DNA of 64,000 bases from assembly GCA_038501625.1 (NCBI GenBank), contig JAZAYU010000053.1, forward strand, positions 668,501 through 732,500, given 5' to 3'. Each line of letters opens with the position of its first letter. Position 1 is the first letter of the stretch. Source of the stretch: Corbicula japonica (lineage: Eukaryota > Mollusca > Bivalvia > Venerida > Cyrenidae). Positions 13,990 to 24,526 of the stretch are shown here, in pieces. Below the pieces are notes generated by a model. It worked only from the letters and a program-made list of their open reading frames with translations. It did not search any database and was not told where the DNA came from. Position numbers and translations under genes: made by a program.

Positions 13990-14085
13990 GATGCCATCTA
14001 ATTAGGATCTACACTATTTTCCTTTAGTTTCAATAAGTCATTTCTAACCAAGAAGCCAACATTGCAGATCCTTATCAGATGGCAT
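13990..14085. repeat. Family A MITE fragment
   Basis: The central part survives (TTAGGATCTACACT, then CATTGCAGATCCTTATCAGA). Both termini are missing. Confidence 0.5.
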
Positions 14086-14433
14086 GGAACAGAGCCCCAA
14101 ATACAATCCAATGCAAGATCTCATCACAGGCTAATGACATAACAAATTTGGTGAGAATAGTTCAAACTATTCTCAAATCACTGTCTGGAAAGGAATTTCC
14201 TTTTTAAGTAACAGTGACCTTGACCCCAGTGACTCCCTTGCAAGGTCTCAATACAGGCAACCTACATACTACATACCAAGTTTGAAGAGGATATCTGAAA
14301 CCCTTCTCAAGTTATTGTCAGTACAAGGATGGGATAAACAAAAGCTTAGATGAAAAGATAAATCTATATGCCCCCCAATCCTTTCTTCAGGAGGTCAAGG
14401 GGGAGGAGGGGTAAAAAGTTTACATTTAAGAAG

Positions 14434-14458
14434 TGGGTGGATGGGTGGGGGGGTGGGG
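14434..14458 (+). other. G-quadruplex-capable G-rich run
   Basis: Four or more runs of three or more G (GGG, GGG, a run of seven and GGGG) occur within 25 bases. The run lies in a repeat-derived stretch between ESRP and the CLC gene. Folding is a prediction from the motif only. Confidence 0.6.
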
Positions 14459-15599
14459 TACTGTACATCGAAGACCAAATCAGACATCATTAAGACTGGC
14501 TTTCCTGGAACCAAAGTCACATTAACATAAAATGTTCAGTTCTTATTTTGTAAAAAGGAATACTGTAAATCTGCTCAAAAATCAAATTTAAGTGGTTACA
14601 TCTTCAAAGGACTTTCAAAAGTTGAATTGATAGCACAGTAATTGAAAAGGAAGCAAAATGTACAAACAATACTGCTATAAAATTATTCTTTGTATCCATT
14701 TAAACCATACTGTAGAAACAGTATTGTGTGTATGTTTAGTTGAAACACATGAATTGCATGCTAAAGTAAAACCATTAAAAAGCACATGGTTACATGCAGA
14801 TAAATTAACATTAAAGACAAATTTAAGACACTCAATAAAACTTAATTTATAAACAAAAATTGAAAGAACTAAAATGGAAGCACTTGTTCTGACCAGAAAG
14901 GGAAGCTGAAAGCACACTGCTCATTACACTGTTAAGATAATTAAAGGTGGACAATCAGAATTAATCTGAAAAAAAGTTAAGATACTAAAATTCATTAAAT
15001 TAAAACTATATATTTGTGATCAATTTCTATGTAATTCTTTGATACTACTCTGTTATGTGACCCAAAACATATGTTTATGTTAACATGGTATTACCCTTAT
15101 ATTTTAGCTTGCACCTGTGAATTAACATTAATGAAATTGAAAGAATATACTATAGTCACTGTGAAAGTTTGTAAAGTGTCCATGATGCCTAAGTACCAAT
15201 AGACACTTAAACCAGCAGAAAAGATGTATGGGCTTAACTATTTTGATGTTGTTGTAAATAAAAGTACACCTTTCTTTCGTTACTTTTAAAAACAATTTAC
15301 AGTACTTTCACTATTTCTGCCATATTTTAATTTAAAATGAAGATGAGTTTACACCCACCTTTGAATATGATGAACAGTATGAAGCAGAAACAGAATGTAA
15401 AAGAATATGATAAGGAAAATGTCACATATTGAAACAGTAAAGGAGGTAGGTAGCTAACAAAGTAGATGTTAGAAAACACACTAGCTAAAAATGCATTGCT
15501 CATCTTGTGAGCTGCCTCACCTATTCTAGTAGTAAGACATTCCATGCCATTGGAAGACATTAGGTTGTCATGTTTAGTTAATACAGTACTTATAAAATC

Positions 15600-16480
15600 T
15601 CATTATGTTTTATACAAATGTAACCCCATTAACCACAATACTAACAAGGAAAATATAAATTATAAAGAAAACCAATGAAAAATATCTTATTAAAAAATAA
15701 TTTGTACAACTGACAAGCATTGTAATGAATCCTCTATTATGAAATATATTACACTTGTACATCTAGATTTCTCTGGAAAACACACAAACAAAATAAATGA
15801 TCCGTTTAGCACAAAAATAACTATTATGTCTATTACATCATTTTAACCCTCTACACCATACACCCTGTAACACATGTGCGACCAGTGTAAATTCAGATAA
15901 GTTATATGTGCCATCAGATCTGGATCTACAATGTTCAACTCCAGTTCTGGTTTGCCACATCTTGGTCAGAAATAACCTAATGAAGCTAAAAGCAAACAGC
16001 CTAGATCCTGATCAGATGACATGAATGTGCTGGCTGATCTGGATCTAGTTCTACACTGTTTACCTATGCAATAAAGGTGTATCTATGCAGTAAAGGGCTC
16101 GACAAATAGACTGACCCAAATTCAAAGACTGACTTTCCCTTCACATTTAATCAGAAAGGTATTCACTAAGACATAGACACAACAATCTGATTCCCTGAAA
16201 GGTGCTTGTAAATTTACAAAATGTCAACATGTTTCATACAAATGTAACCCCATTAACCTCAGTTCTAACAAGAAAAAAATAAATAACATAGAAAATAAAA
16301 CAAAAAGTATCTTATTCAATAACAATTTGTACAACTATCAACGATTGTGAAGAATGCTCTGTTATAAAATATTTTACACCGTGTACATATGGATTTCTCT
16401 GAAATACAAACTACCAGTAACAAAATAACTGATCCATTTAGCACAAAAAAAACAACTTAATATGTCAGTAACATCATTTT
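15600..16480. repeat. Local segmental duplication of about 250 bp, with a MITE between copies
   Basis: The blocks at 15600-15845 and 16228-16480 share long collinear stretches such as ACAAATGTAACCCCATTAAC, ATTTGTACAACT and TTTAGCACAAAAA. A family A MITE at 15843-16097 follows the first block directly. A second pair of related blocks (about 16490-16595 and 16732-16855) shares ATTTGTTCAAAACAAAGAA, and each is followed by a family A MITE. The pattern suggests duplication of the host sequence before or together with MITE insertion. Confidence 0.65.
15843..16097. repeat. Family A MITE copy
   Basis: TTAACCCTCTACACCATA marks the left end. The inverted cores are ATCAGATCTGGATCTACAAT and GATCCTGATCAGATGACATG, and the right end reads AGTAAAGGGC. 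Confidence 0.7.
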
Positions 16481-16596
16481 TAGAAGACAATTCATTTTGC
16501 ATCATTAAACAATTTGTTCAAAACAAAGAAACATAAAATATTTATATCTTAAGTACTAAAAAAAGGGACTACATAGGAATGTCACAATGTGATTAT

Positions 16597-16731
16597 CTCC
16601 TTACTCCATATATATGGTTTTTATCGCATGTGCAAAAACAATGTAGAAACAATGTTTTTGGTCAGAAACAACCTTATAAATTAAACTGTTTGCCCATGCC
16701 ATAAAGGCATATATATGGAGGAAAGGGTTAA
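16597..16731. repeat. Family A MITE, internally deleted
   Basis: The left terminus TTACTCCATATATATGG and the right terminus ATATATGGAGGAAAGGGTTAA are present, but both GATC-rich cores are largely lost. Confidence 0.7.
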
Positions 16732-16856
16732 AACATCAGTTCACAGGATCATGAAACATTTGTTCAAAACAAAGAATCACATAATAATTAAATCTTGAGT
16801 ACAGAAATAAGAACTAAAAAAATTGTCACAATTTGATTATTGTAATGACTGATATT

Positions 16857-17250
16857 GTTAACCCTTTACTCCATACATACATATTATTTCATGGGTTACG
16901 GGTTTAGATCACAATCATCCGGCACATCTGTGCAACGAAATCTGGATCTACAATGTTTGCCGCCAGGTCAGAAAAAACCAAACGAATCTCAAAGCATGGA
17001 AGTGCCGGCTGATCTTGACCTAAATTGTTTACCCATGCAATAAAAGCCTGTGGGTTAACAGTGTAGATCCAGATTAGCTGGCACATCAGTTCCCTCTGAT
17101 CAGGATCTGCACTGTTTGCTTTTTTATTTATTTTTTTTTCTGACCAGTGTGACCAGTGCAGATCCAGATCAGACCACACAGATGTGCAGGCTGATCTGGA
17201 TCTACACTAACACATGCATGTTAAAATGTGTATATATCAAGTAAAGGGTA
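16857..17250. repeat. Two abutting family A MITE copies
   Basis: The first runs from GTTAACCCTTTACTCC to GGGTTAAC near 17058. The second continues with AGTGTAGATCCAGATTAGCT and ends GTATATATCAAGTAAAGGGT near 17249. They share or nearly share a TTAA at the junction. Confidence 0.65.
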
Positions 17251-17556
17251 AAATATGAACACAAAAAGTAATTTTCAGGTTTTATGACATGAATGTTGCT
17301 TGAATCCAATATAATGAATAGTGAAAGATTCTTTAATTTGTATTTTGATTAAGTCTTTTATTGGATTTTGATTATTAGTATATCAACCTCTATATAACTG
17401 GTAAATCTGAGACAAGATTCAGACTAGAACTCTAAAAAAACCTAATCTGGTCCCATTTACTTAGGTGATTCAAGCCAAAATACATATTACATGTATATAC
17501 ATGTGAAGCCAAAGTGAATATGTTTTATCAAAATCTCATATAAACACATGCAAGCT

Positions 17557-17982
17557 GGCTATACCACATGATTTGTTATGTCATTTTTTTGGTATTAAGG
17601 CATGAAAAAGATCCATCGATTCTAATCTTCGAAGCCTTGTAAGTATTTTATTAGTTAACCATTTTCGTTGAAATTTAGTGCATACCAAGGGGAAAGTAAT
17701 ACACTACCCATGGTTGTCAATACATTTGTTTGTCTTGTGTCTACTTTTGTATGTGATTAGCGGCAATTACTGATAAATTATTTATCATTTGATTTCAGAC
17801 AAAAGGCCACCAATGAAATGACAACCATGATTAGTGTTTATCTTTCCCCTTAGATTGTGCTAAAGTTTTTCAAAAAATGGTGAACTAATAAAATACAGAC
17901 ATGGCTTCGAAGATTTGAATCGATGTTTTATTTTTCTTGCCGTAATACCAAAAATGACGTCACAAACCATGTGGTATGGCCA
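17557..17982. repeat. MITE with long imperfect terminal inverted repeats
   Basis: The left end GGCTATACCACATGATTTG is mirrored at the right end by CAAACCATGTGGTATGGCC. The complementarity continues inward for over 100 bp (for example GGTATTAAGGCATGAAAAAG against CTTGCCGTAATACC, and CTTCGAAGCC against GGCTTCGAAG). No open frame is kept inside. The family could not be named. Confidence 0.8.
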
Positions 17983-18507
17983 CCTTGACATGGCTAATAA
18001 AAAAGTTACATTATACTAGGACTGCTTATTTAAAACTTTATCCACTAATTAAAGTAACTTTGGGTAAACTGTAGATGAAATATTATCTGAAAGTGAAATG
18101 GCATAAAACTTATTTTATGGACATAAATGTGAAATAAAAAAGCATTCACATTATTTAAAACTTTCCTTTGTAACTAATGTTTTATTTTTATTATGAACAC
18201 CTCATCCAGTGGATTCAGTTTTAAAAAAGCTATCTCAGGTTGGAAGAATCATTTGGAAGCACAAACAAACTTACTCTAATAGGTTATAATTTTCTAGCTT
18301 CTAAAAAGACTTCAATTTTACCAACTATTTTACAAATACAAGTGAAATTTGCATTTTACCCTGTGCCTGTATAATCTTTAATTATGAAAACTAGCTTCCA
18401 GTATGTATTTGTAAAAACAGTAATAAAATAACAATCTAACCTGTACAGTTGTCAAATGGCACTAATGTAACATGGCATAACTGCTTTAAGTTGAAGAAGA
18501 TTGATCA

Positions 18508-18592
18508 ATTAACTCTCATTTCCATAGGATATGGTTTTTATCCCATGGGAAATCAGTGTAGATCCAGATCAATGTGTGGCATCTTATCTGTG
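18508..18592. repeat. Family A MITE, truncated
   Basis: Only the left arm (ATTTCCATAGGATATGG, then GTGTAGATCCAGATCA) is present. It stops where the family B element at 18593 begins. Confidence 0.55.
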
Positions 18593-18733
18593 CCCAAGGT
18601 TATAAAGCTGAGCATGGAAACCAGTCTCAAATCTCAAGCATCTGATTGGCTGAAATGGCGACCAGTCGCCATTTCAGCCAATCAAATGCTTGAGATTTGA
18701 GACTGGTTTCCAAACTCAGTTTTATAACCTTCA
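18593..18733. repeat. Family B palindromic MITE, well preserved
   Basis: CCCAAGGTTATAAAGCTGAG opens and CTCAGTTTTATAACCTT closes the element. The centre GGCGACCAGTCGCC is an exact palindrome. The two arms of about 65 bp differ at only a few positions, so the single strand would form a long hairpin. Confidence 0.85.
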
Positions 18734-19016
18734 AAACTGGGAGTGATGGGTTAAAAGAGTACCGTTTATTTAATTTTCCACAGAAACTTGTACACAATAT
18801 ACTCCATCACACAAGTTCTGGGGAAATGACATAAAATAATATCAAACATGAGTATTGCTATCATCAATTCATTAGGTATCTTTCTATCATCTTACATCAC
18901 ATATAATATTAATGCAATTGGCCATTTGTTCAGCTAACGCTTTTCTTCATTTTTCATCATCAAAATCACACTTTGCTATTCATGTAATTGACTAATTAGT
19001 CTGTAGAATGTTAATT

Positions 19017-19257
19017 TAACTCCTTACTCCATATATACGTTTTTAATGTGTGTGCGACCAGTGTTGATCCAGATCAGCCAGCATATCTGTTCCACCTGAT
19101 CAGGATCTGCACTGTTCCCATTTTGGTTTGAAATAACCTTATAAATAAAAAAGCAAACAGTGCAGATCCTGATCAGACATCAAGGATGAGCTGGCTGATC
19201 TTGATCTTCAATGTTTGCACAAGCCTTAAAGGCAAAAATATGGAGGAAAGGGTTAAT
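19017..19257. repeat. Family A MITE, well preserved
   Basis: It runs from TTAACTCCTTACTCCATATA to TATGGAGGAAAGGGTTAA and contains both inverted GATC cores. Confidence 0.85.
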
Positions 19258-19497
19258 AACAGATTCTGTCTTCTCTTATTTCTTGCTCTATGAATACTGA
19301 ATTCAAAACCTTTTAAAATGTCTTTTATCACATGGGAGACAGTTTCTACTTATTATCAGCACTTACTACACTAGCCAATTAAATCCATCAATATAGCAAT
19401 ATATCCTAACTTTAACAGCTTGAAAACTGATCTACAAAACAAAATCCACCTGGCAGTAGAAAATCAGGCAACAAGTATAAATGTTACAAATATCAGG

Positions 19498-19895
19498 ACC
19501 CAAGATCATAAAACTGAGATTGGAGAGGCCATTATTTAACAATTTACTCCTTAGATGCAACTTTTATGGCATGGGTGTATAGCATGGATCCAGATCAGCC
19601 AGGGACATCTGTGCCATCTGATCAGATTCTACAGTGCTTGCTTTTAGATTCTTTAACATATTTCTGACCAAATAGCAAACTTTGCAGGTCCAGATCACAA
19701 GGCTCATCCATGCTGTATGATCTGGATCTACATGTTGGCACATGTGAAAAAACCCATATACATGGAGTAAAGGCTTATACTGAAGCTTGTGATTGGTCAG
19801 TCTGGATACTGAGTTCAATTCAACCAATCAGCTGCTCTGGTTTGGAGAGTGGTTTGGAGACTGGTTCCAAGTTTCAGTTTGTTGATGTTGGTTCC
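19498..19895. repeat. Family B MITE interrupted by a family A MITE
   Basis: A family B left end (CCCAAGATCATAAAACTGAG, 19500-19530) stops at TTTAACAATTTACTCC. A family A copy occupies about 19537-19772, ending CATGGAGTAAAGG. Family B-like sequence then resumes with GTGATTGGTCAG and CAACCAATCAGCTGC. This is a nested insertion at a TTAA-like site, which makes family A younger than this B copy. Confidence 0.6.
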
Positions 19896-20007
19896 CTGTT
19901 TTTTGTATTATCACACAAGCTGAGTAGAGAAACCAGCAAGTTTCAGTTTGATGATGTAAGTTCCCTATTTTTTTATATTATCACACAAGCTGAGGAGAGG
20001 AACCGGC
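19869..20007. repeat. Tandem duplication spanning the CLC stop codon
   Basis: Two units of about 70 bp (19869-19937 and 19938-20007) share AAGTTTCAGTTTG and ATTATCACACAAGCTGAG. The second unit contains the last eight codons and the TGA of the CLC gene (19981-19983). The first unit repeats that end, including a TGA, just inside the 3' untranslated region. Confidence 0.85.
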
Positions 20008-23000
20008 TACTGTATGCATTTCTACACGAGTCTGGAACTGATGTCCCTGTACAACCTTCTCTGTCAGTTTCTCCTGAAGACTGAAGCCCATCAGGTCTTT
20101 ACGGGTGATAATGCCCTTCACTATGTTCATATTATCTACCACCGTTAAATGTCGCAATCCAAGGGTGCGGAATATCACATATGTACGCTTCAATGAAAAC
20201 TTTTCTTGAATTGCCATTGCTGACTGGTTGATGTATGGTCTCTGAAAACGGTGTAAAAATGTTACACAATGAACTAATTAACCCTTACCTTCCTATATAC
20301 GCCTTTAAGGCATCGGTGCAGCTTTGCTGTTTGATCATGATCTACATTGTTCGCTATTTGATTTATAAGGTTATTATTGACCAAAAAGTGAACAGTTCAG
20401 ATGCTGATCAGACAGCATGTTTATGCTGGCTGTACTGGATCTAGGTGTATATATGGAGGAAAGGTTTAATATAGGGTACTGATTTACATGGATTCTGCGG
20501 TGGGCATGTTGAACCATGAGTTAAAATCCTATTTGAAATATTGAATACAACATATACATTAAATCAGAAAACTGAAAGTTGCAAATTAAAGAACCCCAAA
20601 CTCGAAAAAACATGTTATATCATTCCCAGGAATATAAATGAATCACATGATAGCAAAGATGAATTTATATATATTTTCCAGGTACTGGAGGAGTGCTGAG
20701 AGGGAGAACGGACTATAGAATAGTGTCAACAAGTATAACATAATAGATGAAAATACAATAGAGATAGCTGAGACAATGGGTTCAATTTAATCAAATGATA
20801 AAAAAAATTCGACGTACATGTATTTGCTTTTATCCAAACACAAAAAATAGGCAGCACAAAACATCAATTAAAATCCCCACATGAGAAATATAATACTGAC
20901 CACAATATGTGTGGTCCTTTTGTCAAACAAATGTATTATACAATATCAAATATAAGTACCGTCCATTCGTGATTCTATGACAAAGCAGCGGACCATGCTG
21001 ATTGTTTGTCAAATTGCAGTATTGCATTACTGTTAGTTTTGGTTGTTGATACTGACACAAATTGTCAATGTCGTTATATATCAAAATATGTTATTGTTGT
21101 GATATGTACATATGTCAAGGTCAAAAAATAAAAACAAGAAATCTTCGATGATGTTATAAATAATGCGAAATTACATGTTATCATCAATCAATATATCCAA
21201 ATAAATGTATGTCATACACACATATATATAATATAATATACACACATACAGAATTATCTAGAACATACTTACCAAGTCCAAGACTTGATCTCTGTACTTA
21301 GGATTATCCAGGTATTCATGTAATTTGTCACTGATAGTCTCTGCATTTTTCAACTTGTAAATATTTAACTGAAAAGATAAACTTATTCGTAAAAGTTAGT
21401 CAGTTTGTGATGATGGATGAATGAGGCATCAATAACATGGTTTGATTTTCAGCTACAGATGACTGTCAATCAACAAATTCCACACACAGTAAGATCAATC
21501 CAACCCACACATTTTTCAAACAGTAATTACATCATATTCAGCTAACAAAATTCTGCATACAGGAACCTCACCTTACAGAAGAGACCAAAGTCTACATATT
21601 GTACCTACACTTTATTAAATCAATTTAATTCTACACAAAGTTAGCTCTGCTCACATCATCCAATCAACAAAATTCTAAAATTTCTCATCTAACACAACTA
21701 TTGTCTAAACGCATAACCCCCACCCGATAAAACTGATCAAATTCTTCATATAATAACATCAACCGCCAACTTGAATTCATTGATAAGATTCTAACAGCAA
21801 ATATAGTCACCTGACTCTGACATTTTTAATGTATATACACTTACCTTGTTCCAACAAATTCTTAATTTGTAAATCCAGATCAGCAAGAACACATGCACCT
21901 TCTAATAATGATCTACACTGTTTTCTAACTGCTCAGATATAACCTAGTCAATTGAAAAGTGAACAGTGTAGTACCTGGATCTGGATCTGCACCATTTGCC
22001 AATTAAGCCATATCCAGCCATCCCATGGAGCAAAACGTCAACAAAATTATCAACAAAGTATGTCTTACCTGTTCAAATTCTATCCATGACGCTCCCTCTG
22101 ATAAATAATCTTCCTGGGCATCAGAGGTCGAGGTGAACAAATTTTCATTCATCAATACAACAGACAACTCCAACCTAAAGCAGACATAACAATTGAGGTA
22201 AATTAAAAAAAAGTCAGTTTAAGTATTATGAAAGTTATGTGCTTGTACCTGCTTGCACATAAACTCTAACCTTAAATTCTAAGAGGAAAAAAGGCCATAT
22301 TTTATCAATATAACAGAGTTATGGTTCTTGGCATACATACCTGGATATGATGGTGAACAATTGTTCAACAGTTTGCATGCAAACTTTCACTTTAAATTTC
22401 CAAGTTGAAAAAGGGCCATAATTTGATAAAAAATAGAAGTTGTAGCCTTAATACTTCATAATTTTAATCAAGTTGCAAACAAACTTTTTTAGTAATTTTT
22501 CATTTGTTAAGAAATACTCAGTTTTGTTTTTTCCAAATATTTCCGATCATCTGTGGGCATTGTATATATGCTGTAAAAATGCAATAAAGAGGTGCGTAAT
22601 AAATCTTTTTGTTTAGTGTTTTCATTTTCAGGATTGTAACTTGATGCTTTGTACAACAAGAGGGCCATGATGGCCCTTTATCGCTCACCTGAGTACAACA
22701 AAGTTATTTTTAGTAACAGTGACCAAGACCCAGATAACCCATATTCGAACTCATCCGAAAAATCATTGGGACAAACATCCTGACCAAGTTTCATGACAAT
22801 CGGAGCAAAAATGTGATCGCTAGAGTGTTAACAAGAAAATTCTATTTTTAGTAACAGTGACCTAGTTTTTGGACCCAGATGACCCATATTCGAACTCGTC
22901 CAAGAAATCATTGGGACAAACATCCTGACCAAGTTTCATGACAATCGGAGCAAAAATGTGATCGCTAGAGTGTTAACAAGAAAATTCTATTTTTAGTAAC

Positions 23001-24526
23001 AGTAACTTAGTTTTTAGACCCAGATGACCCATATTCAAACTTGTCCGAGAAATCATTGGGACAAACATCCTGACCAAGTTTCATGACAATCGGATCAAAA
23101 ATGTGACCGCTAGATTGTTAACAAGAAAATTCTATTTTTAGTAACAGTGACCTTGTTTTTGGACCCAGATGACCCATATTCGAACCCGTCCAAGAAATCA
23201 TTGAGACAAACATCCTGACAAAGTTTCATGACAATCGGAGCAAAAATGTGACCCCTAGAGTGTTAACAAGAAAATTCTATTTTTAGTAACAGTGACCTAG
23301 TTTTTGGACCCAGATGACCCATATTCGAACTCGTCTGAGAAAGCATTGGGACAAACATCCTGACCAAGTTTCATGACAATCGGAGCAAAAATGTGACCGC
23401 TAGAGTGTTAACAAGAAAATTCTATTTTTAGTAACTGTGACCTAGTTTTTGGACCCAGATAACCCATATTCGAACTCGTCCAAGAAATCATTAGGACAAA
23501 CATCCTGACCAAGTTTCATGACAATCGGAGCAAAAATGTGACTGCTAGAGTGTTAACAAGAAAATTCTATTTTTAGTAACAGTGACCTAGTTTTTGGACC
23601 CAGATGACCCATATTCGAACTCGTCCGAGAAATCATTGAGACAAACATCCTGACCAAGTTTCATGACAATCGGAGCAAAAATGTGACCGCTTGAGTGTTA
23701 ACAAGAAAATTCTATTTTTAGTAACAGTGACCTAGTTTTTGGACCCAGATGACCCATATTTAAACTCGTCCGAGAAATCATTGGGACAAACATCCTGACC
23801 AAGTTTCATGACAATCAGATAAAAAATGTGACCGCTAGAGTGTTAACAAGAAAATTCTATTTTAGTAACAGTGACCTAGTTTTTGGACCCAGATGACCCA
23901 TATTCGAACTCGTCCGAGAAATCATTGGGACAAACATCCTGACCAAGTTTCATGACAATCGGAGCAAAAATGTGACCGCTAGAGTGTTAACGACAGACGA
24001 CGGACGACGTCCGACGGACATTCATCGATCCTAATAGCTCACCCTGAGCCAGCTCAGGTGAGCTAAAAATACCAGAATTGAACACATTTTAACCCTTTCC
24101 TCCATATATACGCATTTTTACGCATGTGCGACCAGTGTAGATCCAGATCAGCCGGCACATCCATGCCGTCTGATCAGGATCTGCACTGGTCCCATTTTGG
24201 TCAGAAATAATGTAACAAATCTAAAAGCGAACAGTTTAGATCCTGATCAGACGGCACAGATGTGCTGGCTGATCTTCAACTAAACTGTTCGCATATGCAA
24301 TAAAGGTGTTTCTATAGAGGAAAGGGTTAAATGATAACTTAGTAGAAACCTTGTGATAAGCCCATAGAAATGTTCCTCATCTGTATCACCCTTCTTGATG
24401 ACGGGGAATCCGCTGTGTGTTGTATCAACCAACAATTTAGCCAGCACCGGCACCAGCTCATGAGTTTGTACAGTAATCACCGGATGTGACATGATATCAG
24501 CTGCAGCAAACAGCTCCAAGTTGACT
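19981..24526 (-). CDS. CLC exons 14-17: cytosolic CBS1 and CBS2 domains
   Basis: Exon 14 (24526-24350) gives the CBS1 core AADIMSHPVITVQTHELVPV and THSGFPVIKK, ending with FYGLITR. Exons 15 and 16 (22174-22069, 21368-21273) code a charged linker, including NIYKLKNAETISDKL. The last exon gives the CBS2 core FRTLGLRHLTVVDN and GIITRKDLMGFS, where vertebrate ClC-7 has FRALGLRHLVVVDN and VTRKDLARY. CBS pairs bind adenine nucleotides or sense lipids in this family. The tail after CBS2 is about 30 residues and ends SSPQLV. Confidence 0.88.

Noticed and set aside
19710..20084. 124-codon plus-strand open frame
   Set aside because: It is antisense to the last CLC exon and runs through the tandem duplication and a MITE.
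22657..24070. Considered as a CRISPR array because of about nine regular repeats
   Set aside because: The units are about 145 bp long, contiguous and without unique spacers, in an animal intron. It is a minisatellite inside a transposon.
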